A DNA stretch of 64,000 bases from Cohnella zeiphila (GCF_014212055.1 NZ_JACJVO010000016.1:62001-126000); one strand, 5' to 3'; counted from the stretch's first letter, positions 14,428 through 21,838 are shown. The notes: generated by a model not told the origin, from the letters alone. A program made the numbers and translations.

Positions 14428-14949
14428 TTAACTGAACAGTGATTTCACTTCTTGTTTGATGATTTCTTGCATCTTCTCATCGCTTGGAATCAGCTTTTTA
14501 GCGACTTCGTTGAGACGAGATTCCAGCTTGTCGAACAATTCGGTATCAACGAATTTACGCGCTTTTTCATGAATCCAAAGTTCTGCCCTTGTTTCTCTTC
14601 CAGATGATGCAGAATGTGCGTACCTTCCGGAAATCGTATTGTCCGACTTGGAATAATGGTAAACAGGTTCGTCCAGATAGTTCATGATGATCGCTTTGAT
14701 AAACTTGTCGACTTCTCTCCGGCTTGTAAATCGATCGTGAGCAGAAAAGTGTTCGCGTCCGACAATGGCTGTTTCGAGATAAGAATCAACGATAGGGGCA
14801 ACAATTCGCGTAATCTCTTGCCTGACCATTTCCTCCGCTTGCTGCTTGACCATTTTCCGAATTTCCTCAGAGGCTATATCAGAAATGACTTCTTTGAGGT
14901 AATAGCTTAATTCTTCACTTTCGATTCCAATATTTATGGATGCGTTCAT
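14428..14949 (-). CDS. Helical phage protein of unknown function (173 aa)
   Basis: Starts MNASINIGIESEELSYYLKE and is largely helical, with charged amphipathic stretches (IRKMVKQQAEEMVRQEITRI; DEKMQEIIKQEVKSLF). A middle part (HDRFTSRREVDKFIKAIIMN) may be globular. It lies between the methyltransferase and HNH genes. No recognised motif. Confidence 0.65.
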   Translation of the reverse strand: MNASINIGIESEELSYYLKEVISDIASEEIRKMVKQQAEEMVRQEITRIVAPIVDSYLETAIVGREHFSAHDRFTSRREVDKFIKAIIMNYLDEPVYHYSKSDNTISGRYAHSASSGRETRAELWIHEKARKFVDTELFDKLESRLNEVAKKLIPSDEKMQEIIKQEVKSLFS

Positions 14950-14972
14950 ATCCCATATCTCTCCCTTAGCGA

Positions 14973-15365
14973 CTATGCGCCTTTATTGGACTTCCTTCGT
15001 TTTTGATGCTCTAACATCCATTCACGACCGGCTCTCGAATAATCGGCAAAGTTGTGGCAAGTGCCTGTATTCACTGACGGACCGCATAGCATGATAATGT
15101 CGTCTGCTGTTGTCTGTTCAAGGTGACGCCTCCTGACCGCGTGTGCGCCCTCTAGGCCCCATCTCTGCCCCGTTGGATCAATTGATCCGTCTTTGTATCC
15201 GCAGCGTTCACAGCGACCTCCAGCACGTTCATACGCTTCGTTGTAGACTTCGGGACGTACCCGGCCACGATCACGTAACCGGGGTGCGTTCCGTTTGTGA
15301 TTGATCTTCTGTTCCTTTTTGATTTTCTTGTGTGATGGTTTGGGAACCGGTCGATATTCGAACAT
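14973..15365 (-). CDS. HNH-type nuclease-like protein
   Basis: This 130-residue basic protein shows RAGGRCERCGYKDG (first zinc Cys pair), then LEGAHAVRRRHLEQTTADDI (H-containing HNH core) and IMLCGPSVNTGTCHNFADYS (second Cys and last His). That is the HNH layout with structural CxxC pairs. Phage HNH proteins act in recombination, packaging or as homing enzymes. Here it sits upstream of the methyltransferase and downstream of the annealing protein, suggesting a recombination role. Confidence 0.75.
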   Translation of the reverse strand: MFEYRPVPKPSHKKIKKEQKINHKRNAPRLRDRGRVRPEVYNEAYERAGGRCERCGYKDGSIDPTGQRWGLEGAHAVRRRHLEQTTADDIIMLCGPSVNTGTCHNFADYSRAGREWMLEHQKRRKSNKGA

Positions 15366-15374
15366 GGGATCACC

Positions 15375-16085
15375 TCAAAATGGCAAATCTTCTTCCATAT
15401 CCGGTGCAAAGTATTCTTGGGCGACATAGTTGTTCAAAAGGTTAATGATTTCGCTTGCTTCCGATTTACTAAATTCCTTGATACTTTCTTTTCCTTTGCC
15501 GATTTCTTTGACTATCCGAATAAAATCTTGGTCCGGAACGTTCTTGTCGCTTTTAAGCTTATGAATGTACCTAACTTGCGCTTCCGATATACCACCTTGG
15601 CTTCCTGTAGCCGTCTGTGACGTGCTTTGCTGTTGTCCGCTATATTGTGTCTGCCTAGATTGTTGTGTGGCTTGTGCGGGCATATGAGGAGCGCTGGCGG
15701 CGTTGGCGTCGTCATCGTCTCCAAGGGATAAGGAGAGAGCGGCAGCATAACTGTACCGACGTGCATAAGTGATTGCGGATCCGGCCCCCTGCGGGTCCAA
15801 TTTGGTGGGTTTAAGCGTAAGCGGTTCGGATTCGATCCACTCTCCGGATTCGTGCAGAATCATCGTTCTAACGGTAACCTTCTCCCCTTCTCCACCTGGG
15901 AACTGCATGACAGTCAATCCGTGTTTATGGAGAAGTGGTTTCGTCTCATCGATCATGTGGTCAAGCGATGTATATTGGGATTTGAAATGTGGATTGTTAG
16001 CGTCCTTACCGATCGATTTCACTTCTCCACTAAATGCCACGAGAGCTGCGGATATCTTGCCGATTGATTCCGACTTACTGCACAT
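15375..16085 (-). CDS. erf: ERF-family single-strand annealing protein
   Basis: The N-terminal domain matches ERF (essential recombination function): GKISAALVAFSGEVKSIGKD, NPHFKSQYTSLDHMIDETKP, then GSAITYARRYSYAAALSLSL followed by GDDDDAN. ERF proteins form rings that anneal complementary single strands in phage recombination. After a Gln/Ser/Thr-rich linker the C-terminus (ISEAQVRYIHKLKSDKNVPD) is a small helical domain. The acidic end DMEEDLPF resembles SSB-type C-terminal tails that recruit partners. Start ATG 16085 chosen because GAGGTG lies at the right spacing. Confidence 0.9.
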   Translation of the reverse strand: MCSKSESIGKISAALVAFSGEVKSIGKDANNPHFKSQYTSLDHMIDETKPLLHKHGLTVMQFPGGEGEKVTVRTMILHESGEWIESEPLTLKPTKLDPQGAGSAITYARRYSYAAALSLSLGDDDDANAASAPHMPAQATQQSRQTQYSGQQQSTSQTATGSQGGISEAQVRYIHKLKSDKNVPDQDFIRIVKEIGKGKESIKEFSKSEASEIINLLNNYVAQEYFAPDMEEDLPF

Positions 16086-16290
16086 CTCCAATCACCTCGT
16101 AAGTTATCGATAAATAAACTGGTTTGTACATGGATGGATCAGACGGGCCGTAAAACCCATATATGAAGCTTTCGTATGCAGAAATATCATTAAATCGGGC
16201 GGCGGCTGATGGATTGTTGACCGGTTCAAGCTTAAGGTTTACGAATGCGCCGTCTACTCGTTGGAGGATAATTCGGCGCTTATTCTCCAT
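16075..16290 (-). CDS. Phage protein of unknown function (71 aa)
   Basis: MENKRRIILQRVDGAFVNLK is followed by a beta-rich segment and YKPVYLSITYEVIGDVQ. ACGGAGGTTTTGATAG precedes the ATG. Its end overlaps the erf start by 11 bases, so it probably shares that message. Unrecognised. Confidence 0.6.
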   Translation of the reverse strand: MENKRRIILQRVDGAFVNLKLEPVNNPSAAARFNDISAYESFIYGFYGPSDPSMYKPVYLSITYEVIGDVQ

Positions 16291-16393
16291 CTATCAAAAC
16301 CTCCGTTAGTTTGGTACAATCGACTTGAGCATTGTCACAATGGGTCCGTTGGCGCGGACTCTTTTTCTTTGTTCCTGTGTCAGTTGGTGTCAC
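16280..16393 (-). CDS. Possible small phage protein (37 aa)
   Basis: A GTG-initiated frame (MTPTDTGTKKKSPRQRTHCD, then NAQVDCTKLTEVLIDGE) fills the gap between genes and overlaps both. The composition, with two cysteines, looks protein-like, but the ribosome site (AAGGAA) touches the start codon, so the true start is unsure. Confidence 0.4.
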   Translation of the reverse strand: MTPTDTGTKKKSPRQRTHCDNAQVDCTKLTEVLIDGE

Positions 16394-16622
16394 TTCCTTG
16401 TAGGGATTGGAGAGCGTCTTTTGCTATTCGAACGGCGATTTTGTAGTCCCACTTCACTTCAACGACCCGTTCCAATGCCTCTTTCATCTGTTTGCTCTGT
16501 TGTTGGAGAGTTCTTAATTCAGTAAAAATTTCATCCAAATCATTGATAAGTGCCGGTGAAGCGCCATCAAGGTAGAAAGATAACAATCTTGTCGTTCTCG
16601 CAATCTTTTCCTCACTCAACAT
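16380..16622 (-). CDS. Helical phage protein (80 aa)
   Basis: The start MLSEEKIARTTRLLSFYLDG at 16622 follows GAGGGGCAAAGGGAA. The product is alpha-helical with a Gln/Lys-rich coiled stretch (ELRTLQQQSKQMKEALERVV). Overlaps neighbours at both ends. Unassigned. Confidence 0.6.
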   Translation of the reverse strand: MLSEEKIARTTRLLSFYLDGASPALINDLDEIFTELRTLQQQSKQMKEALERVVEVKWDYKIAVRIAKDALQSLQGSDTN

Positions 16623-16744
16623 TTCCCTTTGCCCCTCTCTTTGTTCAGCACTCTGACGAAATTGCGGAAGTAGACCCATCGTGCTCGTTTGTCTTTGCTG
16701 ATTCTGGCGAGTTCGATATACAACGTGCGATCTGTCGGAATCAT
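16616..16744 (-). CDS. Basic small phage protein (42 aa)
   Basis: ATG 16744 opens MIPTDRTLYIELARISKDKR and ends RVLNKERGKGKC. A longer frame to 16810 overlaps the membrane micropeptide and is less likely. Weak ribosome site (AAGTGAC) close to the upstream stop suggests coupling. Confidence 0.5.
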   Translation of the reverse strand: MIPTDRTLYIELARISKDKRARWVYFRNFVRVLNKERGKGKC

Positions 16745-16746
16745 AG

Positions 16747-16842
16747 TCACTTCGTCACAATCATGGTCAGAAGTACGATGATTACTAGCAATTGAACGAC
16801 GACACAGCACAGCATGAAATTCATGCTAGTTTTCCAATCCAT
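16747..16842 (-). CDS. Single-pass membrane micropeptide (31 aa)
   Basis: ATG 16842 directly follows the stop of the upstream gene and has AAGGAGG nine bases before it. MDWKTSMNFMLCCVVVQLLV continues IIVLLTMIVTK, one transmembrane helix. Function unknown. Confidence 0.55.
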   Translation of the reverse strand: MDWKTSMNFMLCCVVVQLLVIIVLLTMIVTK

Positions 16843-17028
16843 TTAAGCTGCATCCTCCTTCGTATCTGGAATGATTGCCGGTTCAATCAGAAATTGTTCT
16901 TCTCGGTGTACTTCCCAATCGATCATCCAAGCTGTTGTAATGGTCTTGTCCGATTCGATTTCATCAGCGAGCCAACCGATGATTTTGGCGTGATTGCGGA
17001 GGTAATTTACGTATTCTTCGCGTCCCAT
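16843..17028 (-). CDS. Phage protein of unknown function (61 aa)
   Basis: Starts MGREEYVNYLRNHAKIIGWL within the end of the upstream gene, with GGAG ten bases before. Mixed helix and strand, acidic (WMIDWEVHREEQFLIEPAII). No recognised family. Confidence 0.55.
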   Translation of the reverse strand: MGREEYVNYLRNHAKIIGWLADEIESDKTITTAWMIDWEVHREEQFLIEPAIIPDTKEDAA

Positions 17029-17378
17029 TCAACATTCACTCCTTCGATAAATTTCCCGAGGATATCTAGAGTTTTGATGATTCCAATACAAACTCCGCGA
17101 GATCGTTGTGATTGATCATTTACATTTTCTTCGAAGAATTTCTTGAGCATATCCTCCATCGTCTGTTCTACTTCGTATCCGTTGACCAGGGCAGTAAGAT
17201 ACTCTTTTTTATTCTGTCTGTACCAATCGTAGATGGGCTGAAGCTTTGGAGCGTCCCATCGATTGTTTTCACAAACGGTTTGCATATACTCGATGTCGTA
17301 CAGAATGTCGGGATTAGCATGCTTTTTTACCTTGTCCATTGCTTCCGCCACTTCACGCGGCAATTTCACCTTTTCCAA
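17007..17378 (-). CDS. DUF1642-like phage protein (about 123 aa)
   Basis: The opening (EKVKLPREVAEAMDKVKKHA) resembles DUF1642 proteins of Firmicute phages, which start with a PREVAEA-like helix. A TTG start at 17378 has the right spacing from AAGGGAG; a TTG at 17387 touches it. The rest is helical (LQPIYDWYRQNKKEYLTALV). Function unknown. Confidence 0.6.
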   Translation of the reverse strand: MEKVKLPREVAEAMDKVKKHANPDILYDIEYMQTVCENNRWDAPKLQPIYDWYRQNKKEYLTALVNGYEVEQTMEDMLKKFFEENVNDQSQRSRGVCIGIIKTLDILGKFIEGVNVEWDAKNT

Positions 17379-17417
17379 TTCAAGCAACTCCCTTCGAATG
17401 GATTTCTTACTTTAGGC

Positions 17418-17639
17418 TTAGGCTGTCGGCGTGTTGTCATGGGATTGGGCCTCCTTAAGAAATTTTCCGATGATTTCGAGGTTATCCACCATTTCAATAG
17501 CACGAGATTTTATTGGGTATCTAAAGAAAATCATGTCATCATGCCCATTTGCTCGAACTAGCTTTTGGGCATCCTGCCAAACCGAAAATGCTCGTTGCCG
17601 TAATTCTCTGATCTGTTCGTCAATTTTTTCTTTTTCCAT
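17418..17639 (-). CDS. Helical phage protein (73 aa)
   Basis: Start MEKEKIDEQIRELRQRAFSV at 17639 follows GGAGGATTAACC. Amphipathic helices throughout, with RYPIKSRAIEMVDNLEIIGK. It may pair with the next gene product, which shares a similar ILGKF/IIGKF ending region. Unassigned. Confidence 0.6.
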   Translation of the reverse strand: MEKEKIDEQIRELRQRAFSVWQDAQKLVRANGHDDMIFFRYPIKSRAIEMVDNLEIIGKFLKEAQSHDNTPTA

Positions 17640-17652
17640 GGTTAATCCTCCA

Positions 17653-17730
17653 TCACTTTTTATTCTCCGGAACATAAATCCCACTCGATAACGGCGGTTT
17701 CTGCTTCTTCTTTTTCTTAAATGGCCACAC
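17653..17730 (-). CDS. Lysine-rich micropeptide (25 aa)
   Basis: GTG 17730 lies eight bases after GGAGG. Product begins MWPFKKKKKQKPPLSSGIYV and ends PENKK. The W-P-F plus poly-Lys opening is typical of tiny phage proteins; no function known. Confidence 0.5.
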   Translation of the reverse strand: MWPFKKKKKQKPPLSSGIYVPENKK

Positions 17731-17967
17731 TTAGCCTACCTCCTCCAGGTCGTCGTATTTCTTGAGGTACTGAATCACGTGACCACGATCCACCCATACA
17801 CGCTCGTCCCACTTGAGATAGGCGCAATCGTTCGTTACATCTTCACCGCATCCGCAGCCGCATTCGCCCAACTTGTGAGGATTATTTGCAGTTGGTTCGC
17901 GATAAGGAAGGAAGCCGAACCGATCGTGATTAGGAAGCTGTTCAGCTGGCTTTGCCATTGTCATCAT
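17731..17967 (-). CDS. Zinc-finger-like phage protein (78 aa)
   Basis: Central GECGCGCGEDVTNDCAYLKW has a tight cysteine cluster (CGCGCG then C), followed by WVDRGHVIQYLKKY. This resembles small treble-clef-like zinc proteins. Start could be 17967 or 17958; both follow GGAGAAAGG. It overlaps the upstream gene by 26 bases. Confidence 0.6.
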   Translation of the reverse strand: MMTMAKPAEQLPNHDRFGFLPYREPTANNPHKLGECGCGCGEDVTNDCAYLKWDERVWVDRGHVIQYLKKYDDLEEVG

Positions 17968-18121
17968 CCTTTCTCCAAGCTTCTGTAAGGAAGTCTGCCT
18001 CTACTTCCTCCATATGCTTTTCGTAGTATTCAAGGGCTTTAAGCTTGTCCATGATGCCGTCAGCGGTTCTGATCATCTGGACGAAACGTCCGTGGTAGTA
18101 AGCGGATAGTTTGATGCCCAT
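17942..18121 (-). CDS. Small phage protein of unknown function (59 aa)
   Basis: ATG 18121 follows AAGGAGCCTAAACA. MGIKLSAYYHGRFVQMIRTA is followed by a helix (DGIMDKLKALEYYEKHMEEV). Overlaps the zinc-finger gene. Unrecognised. Confidence 0.6.
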   Translation of the reverse strand: MGIKLSAYYHGRFVQMIRTADGIMDKLKALEYYEKHMEEVEADFLTEAWRKDDDNGKAS

Positions 18122-18124
18122 TGT

Positions 18125-18238
18125 TTAGGCTCCTTTCTGTTTCTCCATTGCTTTACTCTTTCTCTCAGCAGCTATGGCAAGAAGTCGGTTAACGTCTTTC
18201 TGTACGTCAGGGTGTAAGTCTCTTGTGCTGAGTTTCAT
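18125..18238 (-). CDS. Small basic phage protein (37 aa)
   Basis: ATG 18238 follows AGGAGGCCAACC, a very good ribosome site. MKLSTRDLHPDVQKDVNRLL then AIAAERKSKAMEKQKGA, one amphipathic helix. No family recognised. Confidence 0.55.
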   Translation of the reverse strand: MKLSTRDLHPDVQKDVNRLLAIAAERKSKAMEKQKGA

Positions 18239-18249
18239 GGTTGGCCTCC

Positions 18250-18567
18250 TTATTTGAAGTTTGCTTTTGCTATTTTTGCGATCTCGATTATGTCGTGAAT
18301 TGATCCTTTTACATCGATCCGTGGGTAGTTAAAATCGTCATTCCTAGCCCACTCAATAAAAGCTGTGTATTCCATTTCTTTTTCTGGCTGTTCTGAATTC
18401 AATTCAATTAATTCGAATCTAGAATCTCCCTCTTGTGGATTTGTGACGATATACAGGATAGAATTCGTCCTGCAAACGAACATTGATTTTCCGATTGCAA
18501 AGAATCCATTTTCGATTAAACGACCTTCTGTTATTCCTTCTTGATAAGAAAATTCGCGTTCTTTCAT
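18250..18567 (-). CDS. Phage protein of unknown function (105 aa)
   Basis: MKEREFSYQEGITEGRLIEN begins a beta-rich protein with FFAIGKSMFVCRTNSILYIV, then a helical end (HDIIEIAKIAKANF). A segment near 18398-18415 of the gene resembles the RHH palindrome by chance composition. No recognised motif. Confidence 0.6.
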   Translation of the reverse strand: MKEREFSYQEGITEGRLIENGFFAIGKSMFVCRTNSILYIVTNPQEGDSRFELIELNSEQPEKEMEYTAFIEWARNDDFNYPRIDVKGSIHDIIEIAKIAKANFK

Positions 18568-18593
18568 TTTCTATCAATCCCTTCGTTTGTTTT

Positions 18594-18971
18594 TTAAGCA
18601 GATTTCGTATCTTCAAGCCCACGGATAGATTGCGGACGCCATTCGTCTATGAATTCAATTGCCTTGTCATACAAAACTGCTGGTGTGTCGTGATAAGTTG
18701 TGACTCCGAAGGCTTGCCAATAGTCCATCCATAGATGGCGGATCGTTCCGCGGTAATCATTTTTGTAGGCATCCGAGTCCTTCCCGCCAAGGATTTTGGT
18801 AACATGTGATTCTGCTCTCTTTTTCAAATTTAGGCGCTTGCGTGATTCGCAAACCATGTTCATTTCAAGAGTTCCGACACGGGACTTGAGGTCTTGCACA
18901 TCTGGAATTACTACTTCAAGTGCCGAAAGAATTTTGTCTAGACGATGATCGACTAAAGATTTTGTTGACAT
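18594..18971 (-). CDS. ORF6C-domain phage protein
   Basis: The C-terminal half matches the ORF6C domain: HVTKILGGKDSDAYKNDYRG, then YHDTPAVLYDKAIEFIDEWR. ORF6C is usually joined to an N-terminal antirepressor (ORF6N/BRO) domain in phage Rha/Ant proteins; here the N-terminal 55 residues are instead a short coiled coil (LDKILSALEVVIPDVQDLKS). So it is an ORF6C-only form, likely DNA-binding and near the lysogeny switch. Start MSTKSLVDHR at 18971 has AAGGG nine bases upstream. Confidence 0.8.
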   Translation of the reverse strand: MSTKSLVDHRLDKILSALEVVIPDVQDLKSRVGTLEMNMVCESRKRLNLKKRAESHVTKILGGKDSDAYKNDYRGTIRHLWMDYWQAFGVTTYHDTPAVLYDKAIEFIDEWRPQSIRGLEDTKSA

Positions 18972-18985
18972 TGAAATCATCCCTT

Positions 18986-19861
18986 CTATCCGACCGATCT
19001 AACGGCGGTCATTTGTTTTATTTTGTTAAAAAATGATTGGACTTCTTGGCTGTACTGCATCTGAAAGGCTTCAATAATTTGCGCCGCTTCTCTTTCTCCG
19101 TTGCTTAAAGAAAGTGAATATATAATTGCTTCTGCATAAAGTCCGTGATTCTGGAGAAGTTCCTTGCAGCCTTTACGAAGTTCTTTATTAATAGATGAAT
19201 TCTTATCTTCCTTGGACAATCTCGACTCGTATTCTGCTCTCTGTTCGATCAGACCCCTTTGCAATTTCACATTTTCATTCCTTAATTGTTGAGCCTCGTT
19301 AGCCTGCGACCGTAACTCCTCATAATCACTAGGCGCAACAGTTTTGGTCTGAATTATGGGTGGTTGGTTCTTTGCTTGATTCCATAGTTTCTCGAAGTGG
19401 TGAGCGCTATGCTTTGCCTGTTCTGCTCGCTTATCGGATTCTTCTTTGGCACGCTCGACTTCTTGAAGTGCTTTCTTTACCTCTCGCAGTTCCTTCACGG
19501 TCATTTCATCAACTGTCTTCTGTTCACCGGTTGAAGGAACGGTGTGTGCTTCTTCGATGAAACCTTGCCGATCAACCGATTCCGGTAGCGATAGCATTTC
19601 GAAAATCTTCCCTGTTGGTAAATCGTACGACGTCGTACGGTTTCCGAATTGTTCATATGCCTGCACCATTCTTGTTGCTGTCTGTGGAGTAACATCAACG
19701 GATTTTAGCCATTCGTACCATTGTCCATGTGCTAGGTCGTTATCTTTTACATGCTTAAGCCGTTTGCCAATCTCGAATACAGCTTGTCCAGCGACTTGCT
19801 TGTAACTATTGATCTCTGCCGTGATTTCAACCAGATCGTCAGATAACACAATTTGACTCAT
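18986..19861 (-). CDS. DUF3102 phage protein (291 aa)
   Basis: The N-terminal 130 residues match DUF3102: EINSYKQVAGQAVFEIGKRL, HGQWYEWLKSVDVTPQTATR and LPTGKIFEMLSLPESV. These proteins, found in Bacillus phages and ICE elements, contain a helix-turn-helix-like fold. A coiled coil follows (KELREVKKALQEVERAKEES and onward), then a helical C-terminal domain. I chose MSQIVLSDD at 19861, with AAGG nine bases upstream. It leads the early operon transcribed away from the switch. Confidence 0.8.
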   Translation of the reverse strand: MSQIVLSDDLVEITAEINSYKQVAGQAVFEIGKRLKHVKDNDLAHGQWYEWLKSVDVTPQTATRMVQAYEQFGNRTTSYDLPTGKIFEMLSLPESVDRQGFIEEAHTVPSTGEQKTVDEMTVKELREVKKALQEVERAKEESDKRAEQAKHSAHHFEKLWNQAKNQPPIIQTKTVAPSDYEELRSQANEAQQLRNENVKLQRGLIEQRAEYESRLSKEDKNSSINKELRKGCKELLQNHGLYAEAIIYSLSLSNGEREAAQIIEAFQMQYSQEVQSFFNKIKQMTAVRSVG

Positions 19862-19904
19862 GGTCATCATCCTTAAAGGTGTTTTAATTAAGTTGTCGAA
19901 ATTG

Positions 19905-20126
19905 TTATGCTGACTGTTCAACATGTGTAACATGATGATCAAAAAAAATTTCGCGTTCGTCTCGTTTTAGTGCATCAGCGATTCTGAACATAAGCGATCC
20001 GCTAATACTTTTGCGAGACTTGTTTTCAATAGCGTGGATGGTTTGCCGACTTGTCTTTGCTCGTCTTGCTAGTTCTGCTATTGGCATTCCAATGTCCAAT
20101 CTAATCTCTCGCAACTTGTTATCCAT
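19905..20126 (-). CDS. XRE-family regulator, Cro-like (73 aa)
   Basis: Start MDNKLREIRLDIGMPIAELA at 20126 follows GGAGGTGTTACAC. It contains a Cro/C1 helix-turn-helix (LARRAKTSRQTIHAIENKSR) and a short C-terminal tail. It diverges from the repressor gene at 20251 and heads the early gene string, the position of Cro in lambdoid switches. Likely represses the lysogenic promoter. Confidence 0.85.
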   Translation of the reverse strand: MDNKLREIRLDIGMPIAELARRAKTSRQTIHAIENKSRKSISGSLMFRIADALKRDEREIFFDHHVTHVEQSA

Positions 20127-20250
20127 GTGTAACACCTCCTTGATTGGATAGTAGCACATGGTTGTCAAAGGTGTCAAGTATGATTAACGTATCCCGTGTT
20201 TTTTTCTTGTGTAACATAGTGTAATGTATGGTTGACGAGGAGGAAAAACA
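20127..20250. promoter_or_regulatory. Lysogeny switch region between divergent regulators
   Basis: The minus-strand early promoter has -35 TTGACA (20177-20172) and -10 TACTAT (20153-20148) with an 18-bp spacer. The rightward promoter is less clear. The motif TGTGTAACA recurs: 20125-20134, 20214-20222, and again at 19923-19931 inside the Cro-like gene. A related GTGTAATG lies at 20222-20229. These are candidate operators for the two XRE proteins. Confidence 0.55.
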
Positions 20251-20643
20251 TTGTCTGAGATAAATGATCTGATAAGGAAAATAAGAGGTAAGGATTCGTT
20301 AAGAAAGGCAAATGATAAAACGGGAATCAGCTACACTTACTGGAGTATTCTCGAAAAAGGAGTGGATCCGAGGACACACGCACCTATTAGTCCAACCCCT
20401 GATACATTGAGGGCTATTTCAAAAGGTTACAACTACCCATATGAAGAACTAATGAAGGTTGCTGGATACTTAGATGAAGACAAAGAAGAGAGCGAATCTA
20501 CGCTCCCTAAAAGTAAAATAGATGAAATTGTGAAACGAGTAGAAAGAAAACTAAATGTTACTTTATCTGATGACCCCCTCATCATGGAAAGTTTGGAGAA
20601 CTATCTAACGACTCTTGCCAACGTCATTAAAAACAAAAAATAA
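20251..20643 (+). CDS. Phage XRE repressor (CI-like, 130 aa)
   Basis: TTG start after GGAGGAAAAACA. The N-terminus has a helix-turn-helix domain (SLRKANDKTGISYTYWSILE, then TPDTLRAISKGYNYPYEELM) followed by KVAGYLDED, typical of small phage and plasmid repressors. There is no peptidase (LexA/CI S24) domain, so induction would not be by RecA-driven self-cleavage. The C-terminal 50 residues are helical and may serve for oligomerisation. It faces away from the Cro-like gene, giving a standard switch. Confidence 0.85.
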   Translation: MSEINDLIRKIRGKDSLRKANDKTGISYTYWSILEKGVDPRTHAPISPTPDTLRAISKGYNYPYEELMKVAGYLDEDKEESESTLPKSKIDEIVKRVERKLNVTLSDDPLIMESLENYLTTLANVIKNKK

Positions 20644-20751
20644 TGATTCTCTAACTTCTTGCTGAATCAATCTCGCAAGCTCAGACTCAGAAATGCACAG
20701 ATTCTTTTTCTCGATGATCAGTCTTGCCAGTTCAATTAACTCAGCCTCCAT
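20605..20751 (-). CDS. Small antisense-overlapping phage protein (48 aa)
   Basis: ATG 20751 has GGGAG eight bases upstream. MEAELIELARLIIEKKNLCI, then SESELARLIQQEVRESLFFV, is a plausible helical protein. Its 3' end overlaps the end of the repressor gene on the other strand by 39 bases, so convergent transcription could interfere with the repressor. Unrecognised. Confidence 0.45.
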   Translation of the reverse strand: MEAELIELARLIIEKKNLCISESELARLIQQEVRESLFFVFNDVGKSR

Positions 20752-20882
20752 TCGCTCAGCTCCCTTATCATGATGCAGCCGCTTTTGCCATTATGGTAAA
20801 CATGATATCATGCGACTGGATGGATGGGAATATACGTTCGGGTTTTGAGGTAAAAAAAATATTATATGTGGGTGGCTTCGTC

Positions 20883-21113
20883 ATGATCTCAGCCGAGATT
20901 GTACGATGCCGAATCCCCGAATTACTTTATCGTAAGAGAAAGTCGCAAGTTTGGCTGGCAGAGAAAACCGGAATATCAAAGCAAAGAATATCTGCATATA
21001 TTCATTTGCGTGTGATCATGACCATTCCGGTGTCTGCAATCATCGCGGAAGCATTAAACTGCAAACTGGACGACCTATACGAAATTAAAGTTTCGGGGAT
21101 AGGCAGGGAGTAG
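20883..21113 (+). CDS. Second small XRE/Cro-C1 regulator (76 aa)
   Basis: Start MISAEIVRCRIPELLYRKRK at 20883 after GGTGGCTTCGTC. The helix-turn-helix (KSQVWLAEKTGISKQRISAY) and C-terminal LNCKLDDLYEIK match HTH_26-type Cro/C1 proteins. A longer frame to 20724 exists but lacks a ribosome site. It may tune the switch or the integrase. A GAGTAG/CTACTC hairpin overlaps its stop. Confidence 0.75.
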   Translation: MISAEIVRCRIPELLYRKRKSQVWLAEKTGISKQRISAYIHLRVIMTIPVSAIIAEALNCKLDDLYEIKVSGIGRE

Positions 21114-21321
21114 GAAACTACTCTTGGCCACAAGTAACGTCCCTACGTTACAATCTTACATGATGTGTACTGTTAATAATAGGCTCATTTGATATCGGTT
21201 TCAATAATGAATAAAATTAAAACTTGAAAACATGTCAATTGAACTATAAATTAGTCGTATATAGTCGGAATGAATCACAGCAACTCCCCCAGCCGATGGG
21301 GAAAGTATAAGGTGTATTTAG
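21114..21321. other. Intergenic stretch with a perfect hairpin
   Basis: About 200 AT-rich bases with no gene. It holds GTAACGT (21134-21140) CCCT ACGTTAC (21145-21151), a perfect 7-bp inverted repeat. Further on is a CCCCCAGCCGATGGGGA hairpin (near 21288-21304) next to the start of the membrane-protein gene. A phage attachment or excision-factor site could lie here, but nothing proves it. Confidence 0.4.
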
Positions 21322-21816
21322 ATGCGAGGCATACGTTGGATTGTTGGAATACCGATTGGATATTATGTCTACTATTTAATCATGAAGATTAATGTTGATT
21401 TTGTAAGATGGGGCGTTAAGATTGTACCTTATGAAACATTCTGGTCAATCGAAGGATTAATAGCTAATACATTTGTTGCAATTTATTTTGCGATTGCCGT
21501 TGCATACTTCATATTACCAAGAGATCAGTTTGCAATTATCAATAATTTGAAGGTAAAAGTTCTCTATTATGCAATAAGTCTTTGGTCTGTGCTACAACTT
21601 ATATTTCTTGGCGTATCTGTACATGATTTATTCAAAAACCCGTACAATGGAATTGTTTATCAGATCTTATATCCAATACTTGCTCTCATGTCTATGTGGT
21701 GGTATCACAAAGGAATTGCTTTAATTGACTTTAAATATAATCAACCGGCTAGAGATTATTTGGAAATGCAACAAAAAATAAATGATAATCCAGACATTAT
21801 TGAAATGGATCGTTAA
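21322..21816 (+). CDS. Four-helix membrane protein of unknown function (164 aa)
   Basis: Starts MRGIRWIVGIPIGYYVYYLI. Four hydrophobic segments are visible (about residues 5-21, 47-65, 82-100, 110-128), followed by a polar C-terminal tail. It is very AT-rich and ends at a strong terminator. Membrane proteins encoded between repressor and integrase often give superinfection exclusion or other lysogenic conversion, and that is a reasonable guess here. No family recognised. Confidence 0.65.
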   Translation: MRGIRWIVGIPIGYYVYYLIMKINVDFVRWGVKIVPYETFWSIEGLIANTFVAIYFAIAVAYFILPRDQFAIINNLKVKVLYYAISLWSVLQLIFLGVSVHDLFKNPYNGIVYQILYPILALMSMWWYHKGIALIDFKYNQPARDYLEMQQKINDNPDIIEMDR

Positions 21817-21838
21817 CCCCCCACTCGGGGGTTTTCTT
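21815..21838 (+). terminator. Strong rho-independent terminator
   Basis: AACCCCC, short loop CACT, CGGGGGTT followed by TTCTTATTT. It ends the membrane-protein transcript and isolates the integrase gene. Confidence 0.85.

Noticed and set aside
12153-15427. Several plus- and minus-strand alternative frames in the early region (for example 15152-15427)
   Set aside because: Overlap genes with clear motifs or coupling (HNH, ERF) and have no ribosome sites.
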